DNA from: Anaeromicropila herbilytica
GTDB lineage: Bacteria; Bacillota; Clostridia; Lachnospirales; Lachnospiraceae
Length of the DNA: 64,000 bases
NCBI RefSeq assembly: GCF_016591975.1
Contig: NZ_AP024169.1
Coordinates: forward strand, 2,085,001-2,149,000
Direction: 5' to 3'
Below, one piece after another: positions 47,565 through 57,415 of the stretch. A program made the position numbers and the translations under genes. The notes below the pieces were generated by a model. It saw nothing but the letters and a program-made list of their open reading frames with translations, did no database searches and was not told the DNA's origin. Numbering within the stretch: the stretch's first letter is position 1; each line of letters starts with the position of its first letter.

Positions 47565-48686
47565 ATGATATATTTAGATTACGCAGCGAATACCCCTGTG
47601 AATGAGGAGGTTTTAGGAAACTTTGTTGAGATAACGAACCATTATATTGCTAATCCTAATTCAACTCATAAACTTGGTAGAGATGCAAAGGAACTTATGG
47701 ATGATGCAACGGATAAGATTGCATCCATGTTAGGCGTAAGAACTAGTGAGATTATATATACATCAGGAGCTACAGAATCGAATAATCTCGCTATAAAAGG
47801 AATTGCCAATCAGTATAAAAAGTTTGGTAAGCACATTATAACAACTTATCTAGAACATTCTTCTGTTACAGGAGCTATAACAGCACTTAGCAATCAGGGA
47901 TATGAAGTTGATTTTGTTGATATATTAGAAGATGGTTCTATTGATTTAGTACATTTGAAAGAATTATTAAGAGAGGATACAATATTAGTATCTTTCTGTT
48001 ATGTAGATAGTGAAGTTGGTATTATTCAAGATATCAATGCTATTCATGATGTAATTAAGGAATATCCAAATTGTCATTTCCATGTGGACGCGACGCAGGC
48101 GATTGGAAAGATTCCGGTTAATCTGAAAGATATTGATTTGATTACATTTACGGCTCATAAATTCTATGGTTTAGATGGATGTGGTGTATTAATAAAGAAA
48201 GATAGTGTCCAATTAGAACCAATGATTCACGGTGGTATCAGTACAACAATCTATAGAAGTGGTACACCAACCTTGGCATTAATTGCATCAACAAGGAAAG
48301 CAATGGAACTTGTAATGGAACCTATGGACAAGAATCTAGAACATGTTAACATGTTAAATGGCTTATTAAGAAATCGCTTAAGTGAATATAAAAAGGTTCG
48401 AATCAATAGTCCTATTAATGCAAGCCCTTATATCTTAAACATAAGTATACCAGGTGTTAAATCGATGGAATTTCAAAATGAGTTAGAGAAAAATGATGTC
48501 TATGTATCAACCAAATCAGCTTGTTGCCAAGCAAATACAGCATCAAGGCCAGTTTATGCGTTAACAAAGGATAGAAAAGTTGCTCTATCAACAATTCGTG
48601 TAAGTTTGAGTCATTATACAACAAAGAAAGAAATCGAAGAATTTTTAACAATTTTTGATGGAATATATAAAAATTTAGTAAAATAG
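47565..48686 (+). CDS. Cysteine desulfurase (IscS/NifS type)
   Basis: A 373-residue PLP enzyme that takes sulfur from cysteine and holds it as a persulfide. It has MIYLDYAANTPVNEEV, H98 in LEHSSV, D175 in HVDATQAIG, the PLP lysine K199 in FTAHKFYG, and the active Cys in STKSACCQAN (C320, with an adjacent C321). It lacks an adjacent scaffold (iscU) and is followed by ttcA, suggesting that it feeds tRNA thiolation rather than general Fe-S assembly; this is inference. Confidence 0.93.
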   Translation: MIYLDYAANTPVNEEVLGNFVEITNHYIANPNSTHKLGRDAKELMDDATDKIASMLGVRTSEIIYTSGATESNNLAIKGIANQYKKFGKHIITTYLEHSSVTGAITALSNQGYEVDFVDILEDGSIDLVHLKELLREDTILVSFCYVDSEVGIIQDINAIHDVIKEYPNCHFHVDATQAIGKIPVNLKDIDLITFTAHKFYGLDGCGVLIKKDSVQLEPMIHGGISTTIYRSGTPTLALIASTRKAMELVMEPMDKNLEHVNMLNGLLRNRLSEYKKVRINSPINASPYILNISIPGVKSMEFQNELEKNDVYVSTKSACCQANTASRPVYALTKDRKVALSTIRVSLSHYTTKKEIEEFLTIFDGIYKNLVK

Positions 48687-48788
48687 AGAACTTGAAACAT
48701 TGAAATATATAATGTAAAGATTTTGAGATAAAAAGGATAGGAAACATCATTTCAGTATATGCAAGATGTTTTATTTTTGGAGGAAACA

Positions 48789-49634
48789 ATGGAGAAATAT
48801 AAAGATATAGAAAGAAGTATTATAAAGAGATACCGCAAAGAAATCTGGTCAAAGTTTGTAAAAGGGGTTAAAGAATATGACCTAATTCAAGAAGGGGATA
48901 AGATTGCAGTCTGTATCTCAGGTGGAAAAGATTCTATGTTACTTGCAAAATGTATGCAAGAATTGCAACGACATGGGAAGTTTCATTTTGAGTTAGTATT
49001 CTTAGTAATGAACCCAGGATATAATGATTTTAACCGTGATCTGATTATAGAGAATGCGAAATATCTAAATATACCTATTACTATGTTTGAAACCGATATA
49101 TTTAATATTGTAGCGGAAGTAGATGAGTCACCTTGCTACCTTTGTGCAAGAATGCGTAGGGGATATCTATACCGACATGCTAAAGAGTTAGGATGCAATA
49201 AAATAGCATTAGGTCATCATTTTGATGATGTGATTGAGACAACATTAATGAGTATGCTCTATAATGGTCAGTTTAAGACCATGATGCCAAAACTTCATAG
49301 TACCAACTTTGAAGGAATGGAATTAATTCGACCACTTTACTTAGTGAAGGAAGATGATATAATCTCTTGGAGGAGAAGCAACGATCTTAACTTCATTCAA
49401 TGTGCTTGCCGTTTAACAGAAAATTGTATGTTAGGTGATGCAGGCATGGGATCAAAAAGAGCAGAGATGAAAGCGCTCGTTAAAAAGTTCCGCCAACAAA
49501 GTTCAATCATTGATATGAATATCTTCCGTAGTGTTCATAACGTAAATTTGAATACGATTATTGGATATAAAAAAAATGGTGTAGAACATAGTTTTATAGA
49601 GGAATATGAATCTCAAGTTGATGATGCAGAATAG
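48789..49634 (+). CDS. ttcA: TtcA-like tRNA 2-thiocytidine synthetase / PP-loop ATPase
   Basis: A 281-residue protein of the TtcA family that thiolates cytidine-32 of tRNAs via an adenylated intermediate. PP-loop SGGKDS at 44-49; C-X2-C in ESPCYLCARMRRG; GHHFDDVIETTLMSMLYNGQFKTMMPKL; a third Cys group CACRLTENC. These cysteines can hold the Fe-S cluster used by the family. GGAGG precedes ATG 48789; the frame from 48759 is too early. 102 bp after the desulfurase gene, probably one transcript. Confidence 0.9.
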   Translation: MEKYKDIERSIIKRYRKEIWSKFVKGVKEYDLIQEGDKIAVCISGGKDSMLLAKCMQELQRHGKFHFELVFLVMNPGYNDFNRDLIIENAKYLNIPITMFETDIFNIVAEVDESPCYLCARMRRGYLYRHAKELGCNKIALGHHFDDVIETTLMSMLYNGQFKTMMPKLHSTNFEGMELIRPLYLVKEDDIISWRRSNDLNFIQCACRLTENCMLGDAGMGSKRAEMKALVKKFRQQSSIIDMNIFRSVHNVNLNTIIGYKKNGVEHSFIEEYESQVDDAE

Positions 49635-49672
49635 ATAACTCATACTCCCCAGCAATGAGTTCATTGAATGCT

Positions 49673-49946
49673 TGATAAATTCAGATGTTAGGTTATCTAA
49701 ATTACCATGATTGAAACTTTTTCATCTTACGTTCCATTTCCTCATTTGGAAGATACTAATGTTTTATCACTTTGACAAAAACAGATATAAAAAGTTCAAA
49801 CTCCTCACTTTGTTCGTCAAACAGTGAACTTTTTATATCTAAATCAAATTGATAAATCATAAGTATCTTCACAAACTCGTCAAAGTCACGACGATGAAAA
49901 AGTTTCAATCATGGTAATTAATATAATGTTTTGTCTGAATTTATCA
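49673..49946. repeat. 274-bp foldback element (multi-armed inverted repeat)
   Basis: Nested perfect arms: TGATAAATTCAGA (49673-49685) with 49934-49946; a 27-bp arm 49700-49726 with 49893-49919; GAAGATACT (49749-49757) with 49862-49870; and a 16-bp arm 49783-49798 with 49825-49840. No coding frame. It could be a miniature inverted-repeat element or a large structured RNA trailing ttcA. No target duplication was recognised at its ends. The stretch 49947-50038 beyond it holds nothing clear. Confidence 0.75.
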
Positions 49947-50038
49947 GGTATACATAAATTACATACTGGGAAGTAAGAGTAGGTAATATTAAGTAAGAAT
50001 ATAAAAGAAAATGAAAAATATATATAAATAATCAATAG

Positions 50039-50089
50039 TAAGTTGAAAAACGAGTAATAGATAAAAACTCGGTTTTCAACTTATTTTTT
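50039..50089 (+). terminator. Terminator whose T tract is the IS target site
   Basis: TAAGTTGAAAA-A-CGAGT pairs with ACTCG-G-TTTTCAACTTA, then six T. The T tract belongs to the 8-bp target duplication of the insertion sequence. Confidence 0.75.
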
Positions 50090-50091
50090 AT
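50084..50091. repeat. Target-site duplication, left copy
   Basis: TTTTTTAT immediately outside the left end of the insertion sequence, identical to 51516-51523. Eight base pairs is the usual length for ISL3-family elements. Confidence 0.88.
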
Positions 50092-51515
50092 GGCTCTTTG
50101 TCAAGTGTTGGGGTGTGAGGTGCGTTGCACCCGCACTAACACTGACAATAGAGCTATTTTTATGACTAGGTTCTATAATAGATGTTTTTTTGCATGACAA
50201 ATAAGCCTCTTGAAAACCGACCATTTTTTTACATAGAACTGTGAATGATACGTGTACGAAATCTTTCGAAATTACGTACACCATAAGAACTTCTTTTTAG
50301 TACTTTGATTTTATTATTGAATCCTTCCGTAGGTCCATTTGTATATCCATACTTAAAGGCATTAAGTATATACTCAGACCAGCGTCTATATGTTTTTGCA
50401 CATGCTTCAAATTCGTGTAATCCAGAGCTTTCAGCACTTTTTACCCACTCCCAAAATTCAGTTCTTTGATATGTATAGCTATTACTCTGACATATTTCAT
50501 AGAACCATTCTTTTAACCTGTGAGCTAGTCGTAAATCATCACTGTATTGTAGCATTAAATCACAGGCTTTTTTGTTGTCATCTTTTAATTTAGAATATCG
50601 AGTCAGTATAAGTTTTCTACTTCGCTTATAGTACTTTCTAAGAGTTGGTGTCATGGATGCTTGTAAACGTTTACGAACACTTTCAATTGCCCAGGAAACC
50701 TGACGAATGTAGTGATATTTATCTACGATGATTGTGGCATTAGGAAAGAATGTTTTGGCAAGATCTATATAAGGTTGCCACATATCAGAAATAAAAAATT
50801 TAACACGATATCTTTCATCACGACTGCAAGATTTAAAATACTCAATAAGATGGGACTGAGTACGATCCGGTAAAATATCAAGAATACATTTTTTCTTTGC
50901 ATCCACCAGCATTCCCTTTAAATTCATCAATTGAAATGCATTGAGGAATATGTGGTTTATCATACGAGAGTGTATCAAGAATACGTATTACTGTATTCAT
51001 TGAGACATTAGTTTGGGAAGCAACATATTTAATACTGTTGGTTGAACGAAGCAATTCAACAATTTTGAAGGATAGTCGTGTTGTACGTTGCTGATATTTA
51101 GCTATAAAACTATATTTCTCGTAAAAACGTTTACCACAAGAACATACATATCTTCGTTTTCTTAACAATAAATAAGCATTGGACAACTGAAAAGGTAAGT
51201 CTTTAATTTTCTGCCAACGATAATCGTGTATTTTAGATGTTCCAGCTCCACAACAAGGACAAATTTGAGGTTTGGGATTGGTTTCAATCTTGATAATAAT
51301 TCCATCTAAAGTGTGTTGCACACTTTTTAATTTTACACCTTCTAAATTTAAAAGATTTTTGTTACAATTAGATTGCATCTATATAAAATACCTCCTTTAA
51401 AATGTTAGCTTTGGTCGGTTGGCATGTGAAGAGGCTTTATATAGATGTATTTTAATATAAAAACAAAAATGTTGGAAGTGTGTTTTTAACACACCCCAAC
51501 ATTTATTATAGAACC
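50092..51515 (-). mobile_element. ISL3-family insertion sequence, 1424 bp, with intact ends and broken transposase
   Basis: Ends are imperfect 26-bp inverted repeats: 50092-50117, beginning GGCTCTTTGTCAAG, and 51490-51515 read in reverse, beginning GGTTCTATAATAAA; 20 of 26 positions agree, including TGTTGGGGTGTG. An exact 8-bp duplication TTTTTTAT flanks it. The only gene is a minus-strand transposase in two overlapping frames. The right end lies 133 bp upstream of the amylase start. Confidence 0.92.
50229..51378 (-). pseudogene. ISL3 transposase, frame disrupted by an internal deletion
   Basis: Frame A (51378 to 50878) encodes the zinc-ribbon (CPCC, CSCGKRF) and helix-turn-helix N-terminus up to SIDEFKGNAGG, which holds the first catalytic Asp. 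Frame B (from about 50978 to 50229) carries MLVDAKKKCILDILPDRTQSHL, SDMWQPY with the second Asp, and TEGFNNKIK with the Glu. The frames meet at about 50900-50917. Residues normally between GNAGG and the LVD strand (EKY-like) are missing, so a deletion rather than programmed shifting is likely. AGGAGG lies 11 nt before the ATG. Probably inactive unless helped in trans. Confidence 0.85.
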
Positions 51516-51523
51516 TTTTTTAT
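51516..51523. repeat. Target-site duplication, right copy
   Basis: TTTTTTAT, identical to 50084-50091. Confidence 0.88.
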
Positions 51524-51555
51524 ATATTTTTCACAAAATATTCGTCCGATTTTCA

Positions 51556-51600
51556 TCGAAAATTTTCGAAAAATATGTGCAAATTCACTGTTTTTTGACA
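51556..51600 (+). promoter_or_regulatory. Palindrome and -35 box upstream of the amylase gene
   Basis: TCGAAAATTTTCGA (51556-51569) is a perfect 14-bp palindrome, a candidate operator. TTGACA at 51595-51600 is a perfect -35; the -10 is unclear (TTAGTA at 51618 with 17-bp spacing). Both lie between the insertion sequence and the gene, so the native promoter probably survived the insertion. Confidence 0.45.
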
Positions 51601-51647
51601 AACAAAATATGTTATTATTAGTAAAACTAGTAAAGAGGAGGATGTTT

Positions 51648-54600
51648 ATGAAAGTATTTTACAGTATCAGAAAAAAGATTAGTATTTTACTAATTCTGAC
51701 TATGGTATTCACTATGCTACCAAATTCCATAGTAGCAAAAGCTGATGAAGCAAACCAAGCAACGAATGGGGAGGTAGGCGTTACAAATTCAAGTGACGTA
51801 GTTGCTGATAATTTTATTGCTGAACCAGGTGGGGAATCTGTATGGAAAATAACTGGGGAAAAAGATCAATTCGACAACTGGGGTGAAAAAGGTTCTAATG
51901 GATTAATGGTTCATTTGGTTGGTGAATATTATGCAAAATCAGTCGTGTTGTCTGCAGGAAAGTATGAATTTAAATTTACAAAAAATAATTCTTGGGATAA
52001 CAGTATTAGCAACTCAAGTGGACAAAATTTTGTTTTAAACTTAGATAAAACAACAAAAGTTAATTTTTATCTTAATGACGAACTAGAAGGATTAAATAAA
52101 GTAAGAATTAACATTAGTGGTTTAGAAGATCAAGGATTGCAACAATATGATCCAACTAGTGATAAATATACAGGACCTAAACAAGAAAATTGGCCTAGAT
52201 TAGTTGGAGACTTACAACAAGCATTAGGAGAAAAAGATAATTGGAGCCCTTCTACAGCAACAGGTATGTTTGTAGACTATAAGTTTGATGGAAGTGTATT
52301 TAAGCTTCAACGTACTTTACCAAGTGGAACTTACCAGAGTAAGGTAGTGTATGGTAGTGATTGGAATACTACTAATTATGGTGATGGCGGTAACAATCAT
52401 ACAACAAAAGTATTATCAAAAGCTAATATAACCTTTACTACGAATTATGAAACAGATAATTCTAAGGGAGCGCTACTTGATGACTATAAACCTGCTGATT
52501 CTTTATATGATGGTAAGATAGATACAAGTGCCCTATATTATGATAGTAGAGACATTACATATAAGAGCCCATTTGGTGCGATTAAAAACAAGACTGAAGA
52601 TGTTACGTTCCGTTTCGCAACGAAAGCACAAGATGCTAGGTTCGTTAAACTTGAATTAATTGATGCGAATAGTAATTCAAAGACTTTTGACATGAAAGTT
52701 ACCCAAGTATCAGATAATAAAGATTACTGGGAATATACAGTTGATAAATCAGAATTTGATTCCATCGGAATCTGGAGTTATAAATTTATTGTATTAGATG
52801 GTGGTGCTAAGGTTGAATATGGAGATGATTCTTTAAGCGGCGGTACAGGAGCTTTTTCAAGTGATGGGCAGAATCCATATAACTTAACCGTATATGATAA
52901 AGATTTAACTACACCATCATGGATTAAGAATTCCATTGTATATCAGATCTTCCCAGATCGTTTTTATGATGGAGATAAAACAAACAATAGAGCAAAAGTT
53001 GTTGATGGATGCCGTGGAGATAAAGTTCAATATTTTGACGGTGGGGTAACTGATGATCCAACACCAGATAGCGTATGGGGGAATTGGGATACCTTACCAG
53101 AGAATCCAAGACAAGTAGAGGATAAAGCGAACTATCCTAATGGCAAAACAGATGGTGTATGGTCTAATGAATTCTATGGTGGTGATATCAAAGGTATAGA
53201 AAATAAGATTAATTATTTAAAAAATCTTGGAGTTACAGCTATTTATTTAAACCCAGTATCTTGGGCTGCTTCGAACCATAAATATGATGCTACAGATTAT
53301 GCTCACTTAGATCCTATGTTTGGTGCACCAGTTTATAAAAAAGCAGGAGATCCAACTTCTGGATTAAATTATGAAAAAACCAGGGAGAAGTCGGATAAGG
53401 TATACTCTGATTTTGCTAAAGCATGTAAATCAGCAAATATTCATCTTATCGTAGATGGCGTATTCAACCATGTTGGTGATGATTCAGCTTATTTTGACCG
53501 CTATAGTAAATATCCTGAGATTGGTGCGTATGAATATTGGAGTCAAGTATGGGACGAGGTTGCTAAGACAGTTCCATTAACTTATGATGAAAGTAATAGT
53601 ACATATAAAGATAAAGTAAGTTATGAAACAGCATTTAAAGCAGCAAAAGAAAAAGCAATTGATACAATCAAGAATAAATATCTGAATGAAATCAATCCAG
53701 CAGATGGACAAAAATATGAATTATCCGACTTTGAATATATTAATTGGTTTAAAATAGAACCTAAGAAAGATAAAAATGGTGCATATGAATATGATAGATG
53801 GTGGGGTTATGATTCTTTACCAGAAATCTATGAAGTAGAACAAAGTGAAACAAACTTAACGAATGATTCTAATGCTACGATAGCAGGAACTCATGAGTAT
53901 AACAATGTAAGCTTTAGAGAAAATGTAATCGGTTATGATCTAAATGCACTTAGCGCAGATAATGCTAGGAAGCAACTAGAAAATACAATATCTCAACGCT
54001 GGTTATACTTAGGTTCTAGCGGTTGGAGATTAGATTGTGCACCAGATGTATCAAATGCAACTTGGAAGATGTTCCGTCAAGCTGTAAAATCTGCAGCAGG
54101 CAAGACAAATGCAAATGGTGATACAATTGATGATCCAGTAATCATTGGTGAAGAATGGAATGTTGCTACGAAATATTTATTGGGTGATCAATTTGACTCA
54201 GTTATGAACTATCAATTTAGAGCAGCATTACAGAAATTCCTATTAAATAAGGACGCAGCGGCTTTTAATAATGACCTTGAAGTGATAAGAGAAAATTATC
54301 CAAAAGAAGCATGGGAAGCAATGATTAATCTAGTAGATTCTCATGATACAGTAAGAAATATTACGAAGATGGATCAACCTACATGGGAAGAAGAGAATAC
54401 GAAAAATGCTCCAGAAGCTAGTGATAATGCAATTAAATTACAAGCATTAACGGCAATTTTCCAATTAAGTTATCCAGGTGCACCAACTATATATTATGGT
54501 GATGAAGTTGGTGTTGTTGGAACTAAGGATCCAGATTCAAGAAGAACTTTCCCTTGGGATAGAATTAATTCAACAAATAATACAATAGCAGACAAATATG

Positions 54601-57365
54601 CAGACAAATATGGCTCACTGTATAATACCTATGTAACTGCAGGTAAAGTAAGAAATGATAATCTAGAAGTCTTTGCTTCTGGTGATATGAAAGTTGCATA
54701 TGCTGCAAACAGCGTGATTGCATATGCAAGAAAATCACTTGATGGAAAGAAATCAGGATTAAGTGTGATTAATTCATCAAAGAAAGATCAAGTAATCGAA
54801 GCAAATGTTGATGATTTCTTATTAGATGGAACAGTTTTAGTAGATCAATTATCAAGTGGTAATGTGACTGCTACAGTTCAAAATGGTAAAATCAAATTAA
54901 CAGTTCCTGCATTAACAGGTATGATGATGGTTAGTACAAATAAGGCAATCGAAGTGCCACAGGCACCTCAGAATCTGAAAGCCTCTGTAGTAACTGGTTC
55001 TAGTATCGGATTAACTTGGGCCAATATGACTGATGTAGATGGTTATAACGTATACCGTACTGATTTGATTGGAAAGACTCCTGAAAGATTAACAACTACA
55101 CCAATCACATCCAATGAATATACAGATAATACAGCTGAATATGGTAAAAAATACCACTACTATGTAAAATCAATTAAAAATAATATTAGTAGTTCCTATA
55201 GTAATATAACATCAGCAATGGTATGTTATCAGGTTGATATGTCAACACCTACTGTAGTTTCACCAGTTACTTTAAAAGTTGGTAATCGCACCAATGATAT
55301 AACTGTAGATATTGCGATACCTGGATTAACAGACCAAGATACTTATGTAGGAAAAGATGTAAAAGATGCTATCATGCTATTAGAATATTATCCAAATAGT
55401 GACCAGAAGAATGCAAAACAAGTGCTATTAAATTATCAAAGTGATCTTGACAAAGATCATAATGTTGTAACAGGTGGTGCAATTGGCTTTAAGCGATATG
55501 TAGCAACATTTGAACCTACAGAAGCAGGAGAATACACTTATTATGCCAAAGTATCGGTTAATCATGGATTAGATTATGAGACATCAAGTTCAGCTAAAGT
55601 AGTTGTGAACGCTAATGATAGTACGGATGCACCTAAAGCTGCGGAATTACAATCTATTACACAAGAATCGAGTAGAGCGACTCTAAATTGGTCTTCTGGG
55701 GATACTTCAATAGTTGGATTCCAAATTTATCGTACGGACTCTAATACTTCTGACAGAATTATGGTATATAGCGGTGAAGCAAGTGATCTTAAGACAAAAG
55801 AAGTTAATCAATATACTTATACTGATTATACTGTGAATAACAATATAGAGTACTCCTACGAAATTGCTGCTTATAATGCTGCGTATGTAAAATCTAACTC
55901 CAATGTTGAGAAAGTTACTCCTAAATTAGTTATGGTAGAAGTTACAATGAGACTTCACACCGATTCAGCAATGACACCTACACCAGAAACTGATAGTATC
56001 TATATTAGTGGTGATATGCTTAACTGGCCAAGTTCAGGAGGATGGGAAATTAAGAAACCTAGTGGTGCTGTAGATCGTAATGTAGTAGAATACACATTTA
56101 CAATGCTTGCTGGTAAATCAATTAATTATAAATTCACAAGAGGCAGCTGGGATAGCGAAGGATTCACAACAAGAGATATTAATAATAAAGATGATATAGG
56201 ATATTATTGTTATAGTAATGAGCAATCCAACTTAAAATTAACAGTAGTGAACCAAGGCAATAATAAGATGGTTCAAGATGAATACTTAATCAGATGGAAA
56301 GACATGCCTCTATCTTTATCATCACCAGTAAAATCATATATCTCCAAAGAAAATGCTTCAGCAACAGGTTATGAGTCAACTGTAAACTACAAAACAACAG
56401 AATCGACTTTTGATCTTAAGGCAAATGTTCCATATGGTGTTGAAGTAACGATTAATGGTGAAAAATTAAAACAAGGTCAGATGGATGAAAAGGGTAATAT
56501 TAATGTTCCTAACATTCCTCTAGTAAATGGTGAGAATAAATTTGTAATACACTGTGAGCCAACTACAGAGACATTGACAAATATCTTTAAAGATATTAAT
56601 CGTAAGAAACAGGCAACTGCAACAACTACGTTAATTGTAACAAAAGATACTGGTAAGGAGTCTCCAGAACCAACTAAGACACCATCACCTACAGTGAAAC
56701 CAGAACCTACTGTTACACCAATTCCTATTAACACACCAGCACCAGCCTCAACAGATGCGCCAACAATTAAACCATCACCAACAAAATCACCGGAAGCAAC
56801 GAAGACACCAGTGCCAGCAAAGACTCCAACTCCAACAACTAAGCCATCAACGACTACTGAAATACAACCAAACCGTAACTGGTCAAATGTATTGAAAGAA
56901 TTAAAGACTGTAAAATCAGGAAGTACAGTAGCAATCGATATTACAGAGAATACTAAGGTACCAGCTTCAATTCTTAATGCAATTCGTGGTAAGAATGTTA
57001 CTTTATCATTTGCCAGAGATTCCTATACACTTAAAGTTGTAGGAACCGATATTACTAAAAAGACAAAGCTTAATGGAATTAATCTTAAATTGAAAGATAA
57101 AGTGGATTCAGTTGTACAGAAGTTACTGAAGAAAGAGAAGTTAGATAAGAAAGTAGTGGAAGAGTTTAAACTAATGCAAGAAAAAGCATTTGGTTTTGAT
57201 GTTAGTATTTCATTTAAAGTACCATCAAAGGTTAAAGGTAAAATAGTTCTTTATCTATATGATGAAAAGAATAAAGATTTTGTAAAAGTTGATTCAAGTA
57301 AAGTAAATAAAAGTGGTGCAGTTACTTTTGATTTAAAACAAGGTGGAAATTATATAATTATGTAG
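51648..57365 (+). CDS. Secreted multidomain GH13 amylase/amylopullulanase
   Basis: A 1905-residue exported enzyme. Signal peptide about 1-32 (ISILLILTMVFTMLPNSIVAKA). Two X25-like starch modules (about 56-157, 181-270), a CBM34-like region (298-405), a GH13 barrel (about 420-1085) with DGVFNHVGDD, nucleophile D796 in GWRLDCAPD, acid/base E835 in IIGEEWN, and H899-D900; two fibronectin III domains (about 1104-1200, 1326-1425); a CBM20-like module (1430-1540); a Pro/Thr linker (about 1670-1740); and an unrecognised C-terminal domain. Cuts alpha-glucans such as starch, perhaps pullulan. ATG 51648 follows GAGGAGG; the longer open frame begins inside the insertion sequence and is rejected. No LPXTG anchor. 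Confidence 0.93.
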   Translation: MKVFYSIRKKISILLILTMVFTMLPNSIVAKADEANQATNGEVGVTNSSDVVADNFIAEPGGESVWKITGEKDQFDNWGEKGSNGLMVHLVGEYYAKSVVLSAGKYEFKFTKNNSWDNSISNSSGQNFVLNLDKTTKVNFYLNDELEGLNKVRINISGLEDQGLQQYDPTSDKYTGPKQENWPRLVGDLQQALGEKDNWSPSTATGMFVDYKFDGSVFKLQRTLPSGTYQSKVVYGSDWNTTNYGDGGNNHTTKVLSKANITFTTNYETDNSKGALLDDYKPADSLYDGKIDTSALYYDSRDITYKSPFGAIKNKTEDVTFRFATKAQDARFVKLELIDANSNSKTFDMKVTQVSDNKDYWEYTVDKSEFDSIGIWSYKFIVLDGGAKVEYGDDSLSGGTGAFSSDGQNPYNLTVYDKDLTTPSWIKNSIVYQIFPDRFYDGDKTNNRAKVVDGCRGDKVQYFDGGVTDDPTPDSVWGNWDTLPENPRQVEDKANYPNGKTDGVWSNEFYGGDIKGIENKINYLKNLGVTAIYLNPVSWAASNHKYDATDYAHLDPMFGAPVYKKAGDPTSGLNYEKTREKSDKVYSDFAKACKSANIHLIVDGVFNHVGDDSAYFDRYSKYPEIGAYEYWSQVWDEVAKTVPLTYDESNSTYKDKVSYETAFKAAKEKAIDTIKNKYLNEINPADGQKYELSDFEYINWFKIEPKKDKNGAYEYDRWWGYDSLPEIYEVEQSETNLTNDSNATIAGTHEYNNVSFRENVIGYDLNALSADNARKQLENTISQRWLYLGSSGWRLDCAPDVSNATWKMFRQAVKSAAGKTNANGDTIDDPVIIGEEWNVATKYLLGDQFDSVMNYQFRAALQKFLLNKDAAAFNNDLEVIRENYPKEAWEAMINLVDSHDTVRNITKMDQPTWEEENTKNAPEASDNAIKLQALTAIFQLSYPGAPTIYYGDEVGVVGTKDPDSRRTFPWDRINSTNNTIADKYADKYGSLYNTYVTAGKVRNDNLEVFASGDMKVAYAANSVIAYARKSLDGKKSGLSVINSSKKDQVIEANVDDFLLDGTVLVDQLSSGNVTATVQNGKIKLTVPALTGMMMVSTNKAIEVPQAPQNLKASVVTGSSIGLTWANMTDVDGYNVYRTDLIGKTPERLTTTPITSNEYTDNTAEYGKKYHYYVKSIKNNISSSYSNITSAMVCYQVDMSTPTVVSPVTLKVGNRTNDITVDIAIPGLTDQDTYVGKDVKDAIMLLEYYPNSDQKNAKQVLLNYQSDLDKDHNVVTGGAIGFKRYVATFEPTEAGEYTYYAKVSVNHGLDYETSSSAKVVVNANDSTDAPKAAELQSITQESSRATLNWSSGDTSIVGFQIYRTDSNTSDRIMVYSGEASDLKTKEVNQYTYTDYTVNNNIEYSYEIAAYNAAYVKSNSNVEKVTPKLVMVEVTMRLHTDSAMTPTPETDSIYISGDMLNWPSSGGWEIKKPSGAVDRNVVEYTFTMLAGKSINYKFTRGSWDSEGFTTRDINNKDDIGYYCYSNEQSNLKLTVVNQGNNKMVQDEYLIRWKDMPLSLSSPVKSYISKENASATGYESTVNYKTTESTFDLKANVPYGVEVTINGEKLKQGQMDEKGNINVPNIPLVNGENKFVIHCEPTTETLTNIFKDINRKKQATATTTLIVTKDTGKESPEPTKTPSPTVKPEPTVTPIPINTPAPASTDAPTIKPSPTKSPEATKTPVPAKTPTPTTKPSTTTEIQPNRNWSNVLKELKTVKSGSTVAIDITENTKVPASILNAIRGKNVTLSFARDSYTLKVVGTDITKKTKLNGINLKLKDKVDSVVQKLLKKEKLDKKVVEEFKLMQEKAFGFDVSISFKVPSKVKGKIVLYLYDEKNKDFVKVDSSKVNKSGAVTFDLKQGGNYIIM

Positions 57366-57376
57366 TAAAATAAAAC

Positions 57377-57415
57377 AGGAGGTATCGCTTTTGATGGGAT
57401 ACCTCCTATTTTTAT
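57377..57415. terminator. Terminator between amylase and tmcAL
   Basis: AGGAGGTATC, 11-nt loop, GATACCTCCT followed by ATTTTTATTT. Lies between convergent genes. Confidence 0.87.

Noticed and set aside
50878..50978. Programmed -1 frameshift in the transposase at an A6 run
   Set aside because: The needed shift is +1, and residues conserved between the two halves are missing, so a deletion fits better.
51480..51647. 56-residue extension of the amylase
   Set aside because: It begins inside the insertion sequence terminal repeat, and the signal peptide begins at 51648.
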